This document shows, piece by piece, positions 23,562 through 31,515 of a DNA stretch of 40,491 nucleotides. The notes under the pieces were generated by a model. The model saw nothing but the letters and a program-made list of their open reading frames with translations. It made no database searches and was not told the DNA's origin. Each line of letters begins with the position of its first letter. Positions within the stretch are counted from its first letter, which is position 1. Both the position numbers and the translations under genes were made by a program. Source of the stretch: JBBDNV01 sp040877415 (GTDB taxonomy: Bacteria > Planctomycetota > Planctomycetia > Pirellulales > PALSA-1355); the NCBI GenBank assembly GCA_040877415.1, contig JBBDNV010000018.1:1-40491 (forward strand), written 5' to 3'.

Positions 23562-24386
23562 TTAGCGAACAGTTTGAGCGCCTCCGGCAGTGCCGGGCGG
23601 TCGACCGGCCGATTGCCGGACCATGCTGCGCCGGCGGGCCGCAATTCGCGGATCGCCGTGCAACTCGCGCATTTCCTCGCGGATTTCCTGCGGCGTCATT
23701 TTCAATTCGCGCTCGAGCGTCCAGCGCTGGTAGAAATAATCAACCGCCGACAGCGCCAACAGCACCCCGCCGATCTTCAGGCAAGTCGCGAGACAAACGT
23801 CCGACGCCCGCGCGGCAAGATCCGGGATATCGAGCGCCGCCAGCGCGGCCAACTCCTCGCGCCGGCTCCACAAATCGGCAAACGCCACCGTCGCCACGAC
23901 GCCGACTTTGACGACGCCCAGCGCCAGCCGCAAGGCGCTTGCGCCCGAGAACACGCGTCGCAGCCCGGCCAGCGGATTGACGCGCGACAAGTCCGGCGCG
24001 ATGCGCCGCGCCCGCACAAGAAACCCGGTTTGAACGAAGCTGCCCGCAATCGCCAACAACGCCGCGCCGCCCAGCACGGGCAACAGCCGCCGGGCCAGCG
24101 CCGGCGCAAGCGCGCCAAGTTGGTTCGCGACCAGCCGGTGGTCCGCGTCGTTCGTGTGAATCCACGACTTCCACGCGCCGCCGCTTAACGAGTCGCGCAA
24201 AAAGTCGGCCAGGAATTCAACCAGCGCTCCACCGGCCAGCAGCAACACGGCCAATGATCCCAACAACAAGACGGCGGAGCCAAGATCCTGGCTTTGGGCG
24301 ACGCGGCCCGCGTCGCGCGCCTGCTGGCGGCGGCGCGGCGTTGGATCGTGCGTTTTGTCGCCCGTGAATTCGGCCATCTGCGGCAT
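23562..24386 (-). CDS. flhB: Flagellar export protein FlhB, truncated before the autocleavage domain
   Basis: FlhB is the export-gate protein that switches substrate specificity after cleaving itself at NPTH. The N-terminal part is normal: KTHDPTPRRRQQARDAGRVA at the start, then four membrane segments. A conserved linker follows (KMTPQEIREEMRELHGDPRI, AARRRSMVRQSA). After that, at about 23606, the sequence becomes unrelated (GRPPGTAGGAQTVR) and stops. Only 274 residues remain of the usual 350-380, and the whole cytoplasmic FlhBc domain with NPTH is missing. The break coincides with the start of the lower-GC two-gene segment. ATG 24377 is an equally possible start. The protein could only be a membrane stub unless the C-terminal part is supplied elsewhere. 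Confidence 0.88.
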   Translation of the reverse strand: MPQMAEFTGDKTHDPTPRRRQQARDAGRVAQSQDLGSAVLLLGSLAVLLLAGGALVEFLADFLRDSLSGGAWKSWIHTNDADHRLVANQLGALAPALARRLLPVLGGAALLAIAGSFVQTGFLVRARRIAPDLSRVNPLAGLRRVFSGASALRLALGVVKVGVVATVAFADLWSRREELAALAALDIPDLAARASDVCLATCLKIGGVLLALSAVDYFYQRWTLERELKMTPQEIREEMRELHGDPRIAARRRSMVRQSAGRPPGTAGGAQTVR

Positions 24387-24405
24387 CGCGCGATTCGATA
24401 GCGAG

Positions 24406-25185
24406 TTAGTACGGCCTCAACGCGTACAGGGCCGTTTCCAGCACCGGCTCGATCTGATCTTGAAAAATCCAGCAGGCGCCGCCCAGCGAGACACCGAACG
24501 CGGCCAGCGCCACCAGTGCATTGACGCCGAAACCGAGCGACAGGACGTTCAACTGCGGCAGCGTGCGGCTGACCAGGCCGATGATGACCGTGGCCAACAG
24601 CAGCGCGACCACCGCCGGCGCCGCGGCGCGCACGCCCAGCACAAAGCTATGCGCCACCAGCGTCGCGACGGCGTCGACCGTCGAGCGCGAGAACCCGCCC
24701 TGCCCCGCGGGCAGCCAGACAAACGTGTCCAACAGCGCCTCGATCACCCGCCGATGGCCGCCGAGGATAAAGAATACGGCGGCCGCAACGCACGACAGCA
24801 AGTGTGAAAAGACCGGCACGCTGGCATGGACGCCCGGGTTGAAGACGTCGGCCAGTTGGAATCCGCTCATCTGGCTGATCAATTGGCCCGCGATCTGCAT
24901 GGCGGAAAACAGGATGCGCACGCCCAGGCCGAGCATGAGACCGACCAATGCTTCGCCGCCTGCCGTGATGAGAATCGCCGGCAGCGAATCGGGCTGCGCC
25001 GTCACGCGGCCCACTTCCAGCGGCACGACCAGCACGGTTAGCGCCAAGGCCAAAAGGGCGCGCACGCGGAAGGGAACCTCAAAGGGGCCGAAGATCGGCG
25101 CGACGATGACCAGCGCCGAAATGCGCACCAGCACAAGCACGAACGTCACGGAATGCTCGAAATACAGTTCCGTCGAGGGGAGCAT
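24406..25185 (-). CDS. fliR: Flagellar export gate protein FliR
   Basis: FliR is a membrane subunit of the FliPQR export core. The 259-residue product has the characteristic N-terminal FVLVLVRISALVIVAPIFGP and EVPFRVRALLALALTVLVVP, then GEALVGLMLGLGVRILFSAM, GQLISQMSGFQLADVFNP and the late RTLPQLNVLSLGFGVN. Length is normal. It lies 57 bases after fliQ and 19 bases before flhB in the transcription direction. All family blocks are intact, which contrasts with the broken flhB next to it. Confidence 0.96.
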   Translation of the reverse strand: MLPSTELYFEHSVTFVLVLVRISALVIVAPIFGPFEVPFRVRALLALALTVLVVPLEVGRVTAQPDSLPAILITAGGEALVGLMLGLGVRILFSAMQIAGQLISQMSGFQLADVFNPGVHASVPVFSHLLSCVAAAVFFILGGHRRVIEALLDTFVWLPAGQGGFSRSTVDAVATLVAHSFVLGVRAAAPAVVALLLATVIIGLVSRTLPQLNVLSLGFGVNALVALAAFGVSLGGACWIFQDQIEPVLETALYALRPY

Positions 25186-25242
25186 CGGTTGGCTCTATCG
25201 GCCGGGGTTTTCGCGCGGGCAGTCGCGCGAGCGGACGAATCG

Positions 25243-25509
25243 CTACAGCGTGTTGGGAATATTCACGATCAGGTCGTGCGAGTACTCGACCATCTGGGCG
25301 ACCAGCCAAGGCAGCAGGAAGCTGAGCACCAGCACCATGGCGACCAGCTTGGGCACGAAGGAAACGGTCTGCTCCTGCACCTGCGTGATGGCCTGCAGAA
25401 TTCCCACGACCAGCCCCACCACCAGCCCGCTGACCAAAAGCGGCCCGCCGAGCACGAGCGCGGCGAAGGCGGCTTCGCGACCCAAATCGACGGCATCCTG
25501 CGGGCTCAT
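25243..25509 (-). CDS. fliQ: Flagellar export gate protein FliQ
   Basis: FliQ is the small two-helix membrane subunit of the export core. The 88-residue product opens MSPQDAVDLGREAAFAALVL and carries the conserved GLVVGLVVGILQAITQVQEQ followed by TVSFVPKLVAMVLVLSFLLP. Length (88) is normal. The stop of fliP lies 7 bases upstream, so the pair is translationally linked. Confidence 0.97.
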   Translation of the reverse strand: MSPQDAVDLGREAAFAALVLGGPLLVSGLVVGLVVGILQAITQVQEQTVSFVPKLVAMVLVLSFLLPWLVAQMVEYSHDLIVNIPNTL

Positions 25510-25516
25510 CGGGGCC

Positions 25517-26587
25517 TCACGAAAAGGTTTGAAAACTCGCCAGCAACATGCCGACGACCAGGTGCCAGCCGTCCACCAGCACGAACAGCAGAAGCTTCAA
25601 AGGCAGCGAAACGAGCACCGGCGGCAGCATCACCATGCCCATCGAAATCGTGACGCTGGCCACCACCAGGTCAACCACCAGAAACGGCAGATAGATCTGA
25701 AAGCCGATCAGAAACGCCGTTTTCAATTCGCTGAGCATGAAGGCCGGCAACAGCACGGTGAGCGGCACGTCGTCGTAACTCGTCGGCGAGGGCGTCCCTT
25801 CGGGCAAATACTGGTAGAACAGCCACACGTCGTTGCCGTTGCCCGTGCGATCGATCTGCGCGCTCATGAACTCGCGCACCGGCTTGACGCCCGTGTCCCA
25901 GGCTTGCTCGAGCGTGATTTCGCGAGACGTGTAAGGCACGATCGCGTCGCTGTAGACGTTGCTCCACACGGGCCACATGACCAGCAGCGTCATGAACAGC
26001 GCGATCGAAGTGACCACCTGTCCGGATGGAAGCTGCGCGGTGCCCAGCGCCTGTCGCAGCAGCCCCAGCACGACAACAATGCGCACAAAGCAGGTGGTCA
26101 TCAGCAGCACGGCCGGCGCGAGACTGACCACGGTCAACAGCAACAGCACCTTCAACGTAGACGAGAGTTTTTCGGGACTGGCCCACTCGTCGGGTCCGCC
26201 CAGCCCGAAGGGCAATTCCAGTTGCGCGCCCTGGCCGCCCGACATTTCGGCCGCCGGGGTCCCGGTCGCGACGGGCCCGTCCGGCCCGGCGGTGGCTGCT
26301 GGTCGAACGGCGGATTGCGGCGCGGCGGCAGATTCAAGCGTGACGGCGGGTTCCGTTGCGAGTTGGGTTTCCGGATCGGCGGTTGCCGCGGGGATGGCGG
26401 GGGTAACCGGGGCGATCGCAGTTTCGGCCGCCGCCGATTCTCCGACGGCGCTTGCATCGTCGGCGGCAGCCACCCGCGGTCCGAATGACAAGACCATCAC
26501 CACGAGCGCAATGCCGAGCGCGACGCGCGTCTGCGTCCCCTGCCATCGAGAGCCGCCGCGACGTCGCCAATGACCGTTTGTCTTCAA
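25517..26587 (-). CDS. fliP: Flagellar export gate protein FliP with long Ala/Pro-rich N-terminal extension
   Basis: FliP is the pentameric core of the export gate. Residues about 145-356 match it well: LKVLLLLTVVSLAPAVLLMT, FVRIVVVLGLLRQALGTAQL, the loop SREITLEQAWDTGVKPVREF, and FQIYLPFLVVDLVVASVTIS near the end. The first 140 residues hold a signal peptide (VALGIALVVMVLSFGPRVAA) and a low-complexity Ala/Pro/Thr spacer that ordinary FliP lacks or has much shorter. TTG 26587 is the best start because GGAG sits 8 bases before it and the frame begins 12 bases after the fliO stop. The extension would face the periplasm. Confidence 0.94.
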   Translation of the reverse strand: MKTNGHWRRRGGSRWQGTQTRVALGIALVVMVLSFGPRVAAADDASAVGESAAAETAIAPVTPAIPAATADPETQLATEPAVTLESAAAPQSAVRPAATAGPDGPVATGTPAAEMSGGQGAQLELPFGLGGPDEWASPEKLSSTLKVLLLLTVVSLAPAVLLMTTCFVRIVVVLGLLRQALGTAQLPSGQVVTSIALFMTLLVMWPVWSNVYSDAIVPYTSREITLEQAWDTGVKPVREFMSAQIDRTGNGNDVWLFYQYLPEGTPSPTSYDDVPLTVLLPAFMLSELKTAFLIGFQIYLPFLVVDLVVASVTISMGMVMLPPVLVSLPLKLLLFVLVDGWHLVVGMLLASFQTFS

Positions 26588-26598
26588 CTTGCGGCTCC

Positions 26599-27453
26599 TC
26601 AGGCGCGGCGCTGGCCGCCCGTTTCGAGGTGGCGGAAATCGATCTCCTCGGCCCCTTCGCCCGTGTTATAGTCGCTCAAGCGCGATTGGCCCGTGATGTG
26701 CCCGAAAAACTGGCGCAAACCGGCCGGCCGGCTGGGCGGTTGGCAGATGCTGTGCAGCCGATCGACTTCGGAAGGGTCGGAAATTTCGGCGAGCGTATGG
26801 GTGCCGCCCGGAGTAACGCTCAACAACACGATCTTGTTGCCGCAGCGCACCAAATGAACCTGCTGCCTTCCGACCAAGGGCGCGCGGCCGAGCACTTCGA
26901 CCGCTTCGGTGGGCAACAACCCCGAGCCTTTGGGCATGCCGCGGCGCACGGCCCACGCGACAAGCAGGAACAGCCCCAGCACGATGCCCAGGCTCGTGGC
27001 GGCGTTGACCAAAGCGGACGCGTCGCCGCCGGGCAAGCCCCCCAGCACCGACGGCGAGTCGCTCGCTTGGCGCGACAACGGAATCGGTCGCGGAGCCCCG
27101 CCCGTTTCGACCCGCGCCGCGGGCGCGGCAGAAGCGCCGTGACTCGGCCCCGCTTGGATTTCCGGTGATTCGTATCGCGCCCTCAGCAAGCGCGGCGTCA
27201 TCGTCGCGGGCGCGTTGGGAGCGCCGGGCCCGTTTGATTGGATGCCATCTTGAGAGATCGACGCGGGCTGATTGGACCAACCGGCCAAGGGTTGCGGCGG
27301 CGGATAACCGCCCGGTGCTTGGGCGGCGGACAACCGAGCGATACACACCGCGGCGGCCACGGCAACCAGCGCGCGGACGGATCGCGCAAACCAAGGCATC
27401 CATGGCCCTTTCGGGTTTACGGCAACGGTGGATGGGATGGATTGGTCAATCAT
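26599..27453 (-). CDS. fliO: Flagellar biosynthesis protein FliO
   Basis: FliO is a membrane scaffold that helps FliP assemble. The 284-residue product has an N-terminal membrane or signal segment (SVRALVAVAAAVCIARLSAA), a long Pro/Ser/Ala-rich periplasmic region, a second segment (ATSLGIVLGLFLLVAWAVRR) and then the FliO cytoplasmic signature LLPTEAVEVLGRAPLVGRQQ with VHLVRCGNKIVLLSV. ATG 27453 overlaps the fliN stop by one base (TGATG), so the two are coupled. The frame continues upstream to 27960, but that part overlaps fliN and looks random. Confidence 0.9.
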   Translation of the reverse strand: MIDQSIPSTVAVNPKGPWMPWFARSVRALVAVAAAVCIARLSAAQAPGGYPPPQPLAGWSNQPASISQDGIQSNGPGAPNAPATMTPRLLRARYESPEIQAGPSHGASAAPAARVETGGAPRPIPLSRQASDSPSVLGGLPGGDASALVNAATSLGIVLGLFLLVAWAVRRGMPKGSGLLPTEAVEVLGRAPLVGRQQVHLVRCGNKIVLLSVTPGGTHTLAEISDPSEVDRLHSICQPPSRPAGLRQFFGHITGQSRLSDYNTGEGAEEIDFRHLETGGQRRA

Positions 27454-27713
27454 CAGACGGCCTCTTTGCCGGCGATCAACTTCGTTACGCGTATACAAAA
27501 GCTTCCGTCGAGGACGAGGACCTCGCCCTTGGCGATCAATCGCCCGCCGGCCACGATGTCGACCGGCTCGTCGACGAGCGTCTGGAGCGACACGACGGAG
27601 CCCCGGCCGAATTTGGCCGCTTCGTCGCGCGGCACTTTCGCCCGGCCCAATTCGATTCTCAGATCCACCGGTTCGCCCGGCGTATTTCGAGTTCGATCGA
27701 TCATGGAATTCAT
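27453..27713 (-). CDS. fliN: Flagellar switch protein FliN (short form)
   Basis: FliN makes up most of the C-ring and carries a SpoA domain. The 86-residue product has PVDLRIELGRAKVPRDEAAK, then GSVVSLQTLVDEPVDIVAGG and RLIAKGEVLVLDGSFCIRVT, which is the SpoA domain almost alone. Standard FliN (about 100-140 residues) has an extra N-terminal part. fliM, normally next to fliN, is absent here. The 243 bases upstream (27714-27956) hold no gene I can support and may hold a promoter. Confidence 0.92.
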   Translation of the reverse strand: MNSMIDRTRNTPGEPVDLRIELGRAKVPRDEAAKFGRGSVVSLQTLVDEPVDIVAGGRLIAKGEVLVLDGSFCIRVTKLIAGKEAV

Positions 27714-27956
27714 CCTGCCGCGGTGCCTGCGCGTGCGCGGACTGATCTTTGGCGCTAGTGAACGATTCGCTCAGATGTGTCGTGACGCCCTCGGCGAGAT
27801 GTGTGTTTTGCCGAAGGTTGCGATAGTTGTCCCGGAAATGCTCGTTCGAATCAAGGCCAAATGGACCCGCCAGGTGCCGGCGTTTTTTGTTGCCAGCACG
27901 ATCCGCGGCAGGCCCTGGTAGCAGCGCGTCGGGCCAATACGCGGCCCGGTCCCTAT

Positions 27957-28412
27957 TCACCCGGCGAGCATTGGGCCTCGATGCGTTCGGGCGGCCACTT
28001 CATCCACCTGCTTGACCTCCACGAGCGCCTGCGCGCGCTTGAATTCGTCGATCTCGCGCTCGCGCAGTTTCTCGAGCACCCGGACTTCGCTCTCAGCTCG
28101 GGCGGCGGCTTGCTGCCGACACCCGACTTCGGCGGCGCCCGTCTCGTGGTCTGCGACGACCTCGGCGAGTTGGGCGCGCAGCGCCCTTTCGTACTGTCCG
28201 GCACTCTTGAGTTTTTCCACGGCGATCGTGCCGGGCGACGTGCCGGCGCGGACCCATTGGCGATGCCGCTCGAGCTGCGCTTCGAGCGAGCGTCGTCGCT
28301 CGGCGAGTTGGCGCTCCAGAGCACAGGCGGCCGCCAATTCGGCGCGACAACGCTCGCGCTCGGCGTTTCGCAGGGTGAGCAACGTCGTTAGGCGAAACTT
28401 GAAAGGTGACAT
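27957..28412 (-). CDS. fliJ: Flagellar export chaperone/ATPase stalk protein FliJ
   Basis: FliJ is a coiled-coil protein that forms the central stalk of the FliI ATPase ring. The 151-residue product starts MSPFKFRLTTLLTLRNAERE, the common FliJ opening with FKFRLxTLLxLR, and is helical with heptads through the rest (RRSLEAQLERHRQW and later VLEKLREREIDEFKRAQAL). ATG 28412 starts 14 bases after the fliI stop. Position after fliI and size (about 145-150 residues) both support the call, as FliJ sequences are poorly conserved. Confidence 0.88.
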   Translation of the reverse strand: MSPFKFRLTTLLTLRNAERERCRAELAAACALERQLAERRRSLEAQLERHRQWVRAGTSPGTIAVEKLKSAGQYERALRAQLAEVVADHETGAAEVGCRQQAAARAESEVRVLEKLREREIDEFKRAQALVEVKQVDEVAARTHRGPMLAG

Positions 28413-28425
28413 GTCCACCTGTGCT

Positions 28426-29760
28426 TCATGCGCTCGTGGCCAACCCACCCGTGGCACCGTCCACGAGTCGCACGAGCGCGTCGCGGGCCTCTTCGACGCT
28501 CGATGGCTCGTCGACGCGTTGTCTTAAATAGGCGTCGATTTCCTGCCGCATGTCGATCGCCCGATCGACCGTCGGGTTCGCGCCGCGGCGATAGGCCCCC
28601 ACCGAGATCAAATCCTCGTGGTCGCGATAGGCGGCCAGCAGTTCGCGCATCGCGCGCGCCGCCTCGCGATGTTCGGTGCCCGCCAGGTCGCTCATCAGCC
28701 GGCTGACGCTGTCCAGCACGTCGACGGCCGGATAATGCCCGCGCGCCGCGAGCTTTCGCGAAAGCCAGGCGTGGCCGTCGAGCAATCCGCGCACGGCGTC
28801 GGCGATCGGCTCGTTGGGATCGTCTCCCTCGACCAGCACGGAATAAAAGCCGGTGATGCTCCCGCGCTCCGAGCGGCCGGCCCGTTCGAGCAGCTTGGGC
28901 AGCATGGCAAACACCGAGGGCGGAAATCCACGGGTCGTGGGCGGCTCGCCCGCGGCCAATCCGATTTCGCGCTGCGCGAGCGCCAGCCGCGTGAGCGAAT
29001 CCATCACCAATAGCACGTCGCGGCCCGCATCGCGGAAAAACTCCGCCACCGCCGTGGCCGTATGCGCCGCTTGCACGCGTGCCAGCGCCGGCTCGTCGCT
29101 GGTGGCGACGACCACGACGCTCTTGGCCAGCCCGGGCCCGAGATCGCGCTCCAGAAAATCGTTCACTTCGCGGCCGCGTTCGCCCACCAGCGCCACAACG
29201 TTGACGTCGGCCGCCGTGTAGCGCGCCATCATGCCCAGCGTAATGCTCTTGCCGACCCCCGAGCCGGCGAAGATTCCCATCCGCTGGCCCTTGCCGCACG
29301 TCAACATTCCGTCGATCGCTCGCACGCCGGTCGAGAGCGGAGCATCGATGCGGGGCCGCGCGATTGGGGGCGGCGCGCGTCCGTCGAGCGGCGCGCGATG
29401 CGCAAGCGCCGGCTGCGGCCGGCCGTCGATCGCCCGGCCCTGCCCGTTGATCACCCGGCCCAAAAGCCCGCTGCCGACGCGAATCCACCGCGAAGTTTTC
29501 ACCAGCCGCACGCGGTTGCCGTGTCGCAGGCCCTGCACGTTGTCGAGCAAATACACGAGCGTCAGATCGTCGTGAAAACCGATCACTTCGCCCGCCAGCG
29601 GCCCACCCGTTTGACGCTCGATCTCCACCACCGCCCCGACCGGAGCCGGAAAGTCGGCCACCGCGGCGGTCATGCCCGACGTGCGGACCACGCTGCCGCA
29701 CAAGCTGGCGGGCAGTACGTGTCGAAGTCGATCGTGCCAGTTGGCAAGCGTCGCTTGCAT
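28426..29760 (-). CDS. fliI: Flagellum-specific ATPase FliI
   Basis: FliI is the hexameric ATPase of the flagellar export apparatus. The 444-residue product has the Walker A loop GSGVGKS (166-172), VNVVALVGERGREVNDFLER, Walker B in VLLVMDSLTRLALAQREI, and the typical PPTTRGFPPSVFAMLPKLLE and ITGFYSVLVEGDDPNEPIAD blocks. All catalytic elements are present. The last codons (DGATGGLATSA) are encoded by DNA that resembles the interspersed GTGCCACGGGTGG palindrome (28436-28457), so the tail may derive from a repeat. It lies between fliH and fliJ. Confidence 0.97.
   Translation of the reverse strand: MQATLANWHDRLRHVLPASLCGSVVRTSGMTAAVADFPAPVGAVVEIERQTGGPLAGEVIGFHDDLTLVYLLDNVQGLRHGNRVRLVKTSRWIRVGSGLLGRVINGQGRAIDGRPQPALAHRAPLDGRAPPPIARPRIDAPLSTGVRAIDGMLTCGKGQRMGIFAGSGVGKSITLGMMARYTAADVNVVALVGERGREVNDFLERDLGPGLAKSVVVVATSDEPALARVQAAHTATAVAEFFRDAGRDVLLVMDSLTRLALAQREIGLAAGEPPTTRGFPPSVFAMLPKLLERAGRSERGSITGFYSVLVEGDDPNEPIADAVRGLLDGHAWLSRKLAARGHYPAVDVLDSVSRLMSDLAGTEHREAARAMRELLAAYRDHEDLISVGAYRRGANPTVDRAIDMRQEIDAYLRQRVDEPSSVEEARDALVRLVDGATGGLATSA
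28436..28457. repeat. Partial copy of the GTGCCACGGGTGG repeat inside the fliI 3' end
   Basis: On the minus strand GTGCCACGGGTGGGTTGGCC lies in the last codons of fliI. It matches the first 13 bases of the intergenic repeat at 8802 exactly and then diverges. It is the only copy of that family found in coding sequence in the window. Confidence 0.5.
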
Positions 29761-29786
29761 GGTTCGCCTTTTTCGCCCGCCAGCGA

Positions 29787-30434
29787 TCAGGTCAATTCCT
29801 GTTCGATGCGGGCCAGTTGCGATTCGATCTGCTGGTCGATCGTGCCAAAGCGCGTATCGATTCGGCAGCCGCCCGGGGTGATGCTCGGATCGGCCACGAT
29901 TTTTGCATCGCCGAGCCGGCCCAATTCGGCGGCCAGGCGCTCGACCTTTTGCCCCAAAATCTCGAGATCGTCAGGATGCATGCGCAGTTGCACGTCCGCG
30001 CTGCCGGCCGCCAGCTCGAGAGCCTCTTTCACAAGCGCCAGCGTCACCTCGGGCGTTCGCTTTATCTCGCGGCGAATGACGCGCGCCGCGATCGCCGTGG
30101 CCACGTCCATAGCGGACTTTTCCCAATGCGCAAGCCACTCGGCCTTGGCCGCCTGAATGCCGTCGACCGCGGCGCGAAGCGCCGGCACGACCGCGTTCAC
30201 CTTCCGGCCGACTTCCTGTTCGAGAACTTGCTCGGCGGCCGCCAGCGCCGCCGCCCTGCCCTGCTCTTCAGCCTGGCGCAGCTCGTTCGCCTGGCTTTCT
30301 GCCTCGGCGAGCAATCGGGCGGCGTCACCGCCCGCGCACCGGTAGTCGGTGCTGGCCGGATCGCCCAGCTCGTCGAACGCAAACCCGACGGGCCGGTCAG
30401 ACTGACTCGTGAAAGCCTTGATGATCGTTGACAT
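29787..30434 (-). CDS. fliH: Flagellar assembly protein FliH
   Basis: FliH is the regulatory stator that binds FliI and docks it to the C-ring. The 215-residue product has an N-terminal start MSTIIKAFTSQSDRPVGFAF, a long helical middle (ADCARLLAEAESQANELRQA type heptads) and a C-terminal beta domain with LRMHPDDLEILGQKVERLA and ADPSITPGGCRIDTRFGTID, the latter block conserved in FliH. ATG 30434 is preferred; a TTG at 30446 would add four residues. It is 26 bases upstream of fliI and 65 bases downstream of fliG. Confidence 0.92.
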   Translation of the reverse strand: MSTIIKAFTSQSDRPVGFAFDELGDPASTDYRCAGGDAARLLAEAESQANELRQAEEQGRAAALAAAEQVLEQEVGRKVNAVVPALRAAVDGIQAAKAEWLAHWEKSAMDVATAIAARVIRREIKRTPEVTLALVKEALELAAGSADVQLRMHPDDLEILGQKVERLAAELGRLGDAKIVADPSITPGGCRIDTRFGTIDQQIESQLARIEQELT

Positions 30435-30499
30435 GACCGTGTGCAAGTTTTCGTTGTTGGCGTGGCAGGTGTGGCGAAGACCGCAAGCTCATACGCGGT

Positions 30500-31510
30500 T
30501 TAAACGGCGACGCTCAATCGTCCGCGAATTTCCGGCGTAATCTCGCCGCGCACCTCCAATTGCCGTGCCAGTTCGGCCAGTTGTTGCTGTGCCTCTTCGA
30601 CGTCGCTCAAACGCGTGGGACCCAGGTTGCAAAGCGCTTCGCCCAGCGGCCGGGCGTCGTCCGCTCCAAACAGCTCGATCGCCCGCTCGGCAAACCGCGG
30701 CGCGGCGCCGGCCAGCGCCAACAGCAACAGCTCGGGCCCGGCGTGGTGCAGCACGACGGCCAGCGAAGCGGAGTCCATGTGCTGGAGGTCCGCAAATGAC
30801 AGTTCGGGCCCGACGGGCAAGTCGAGCTTGCCGGCCAGCTCCCGATCGTGCCGCGCCAAATTCGAAAGAATGCTGTGCCGGGCCCGCGGACTGGCCGCGC
30901 TCAGGATTCCGGCCAACGCGGCCACGCCCGCGGTTTGGCGCCGTTCCCCGCGCACCTCGGAGCATAGCCACGATTCAAGCCCCCGCTCCACCTCGCGCAA
31001 AACCTCGTCGTCGGTCTCTTCCAGGTCGACCAGCCGCCGGGCCACCTCGATCTGCAATTCGGCCGGCAAATGAGCCAGAATCTCGGCCGCGCGGTCGGCC
31101 GGCAGATGCGACATCACCACCGCGATCGTCTGTGCATGCTCGCGCGCAAGAAACGGGGCCAACTTCTCGGGCGGCGCCTCGTCGAGAAAGCGAAACGGCA
31201 AAGAGCCCTCGCCCACGCAGGCGGCCAGCGGCGAGTCGCGCGAAACCGCGGCCGCCATCGACGCCGGCAGCGGAGCGTCCAACTCGATGCCCGAGTGATC
31301 CTCGTCCGGCACGAGCGGGCCGATGCGGAAGAATTCTTCGATCACCTCGCCCTGTTCGGACGGGTCGATTTCGCCGAGCCGCTCGACGGCCTGGCGCAGC
31401 AGTTGCGCCTGTGCGGGCGACATTTGCCGCAACAGCCCTTCGGAGTGTTCGGCATCGAGGCTGGCGACCAGAATGGCCGCTTTGCGCAGGCTGCGAGGCG
31501 ATGTCGTCAT
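30500..31510 (-). CDS. fliG: Flagellar motor switch protein FliG
   Basis: FliG is the rotor protein that contacts FliF, FliM and the stators. The 336-residue product has the N-terminal domain (LRKAAILVASLDAEHSEGLL), the middle domain with HAQTIAVVMSHLPADRAAEI (equivalent of the EHPQ block) and the C-terminal domain FADLQHMDSASLAVVLHHAG followed by GPTRLSDVEEAQQQLAELAR. ATG 31510 has GCGAG 9 bases before it; GTG 31516 overlaps the fliF stop by one base. The charged residues of the C-terminal stator-interacting helix are less obvious than in enteric FliG. Confidence 0.94.
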   Translation of the reverse strand: MTTSPRSLRKAAILVASLDAEHSEGLLRQMSPAQAQLLRQAVERLGEIDPSEQGEVIEEFFRIGPLVPDEDHSGIELDAPLPASMAAAVSRDSPLAACVGEGSLPFRFLDEAPPEKLAPFLAREHAQTIAVVMSHLPADRAAEILAHLPAELQIEVARRLVDLEETDDEVLREVERGLESWLCSEVRGERRQTAGVAALAGILSAASPRARHSILSNLARHDRELAGKLDLPVGPELSFADLQHMDSASLAVVLHHAGPELLLLALAGAAPRFAERAIELFGADDARPLGEALCNLGPTRLSDVEEAQQQLAELARQLEVRGEITPEIRGRLSVAV

Positions 31511-31515
31511 ACGCA

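Noticed and set aside
23541..23605. Integron attC site at the edge of the flhB break (GCCTAAT-like bases before the GTG)
   Set aside because: The paired core sites (RYYYAAC and GTTRRRY) are not found at proper distance, and there is no integrase.
27454..27960. Upstream extension of the fliO frame
   Set aside because: It overlaps fliN, has no homology-like features, and the ATG at 27453 is coupled to the fliN stop.
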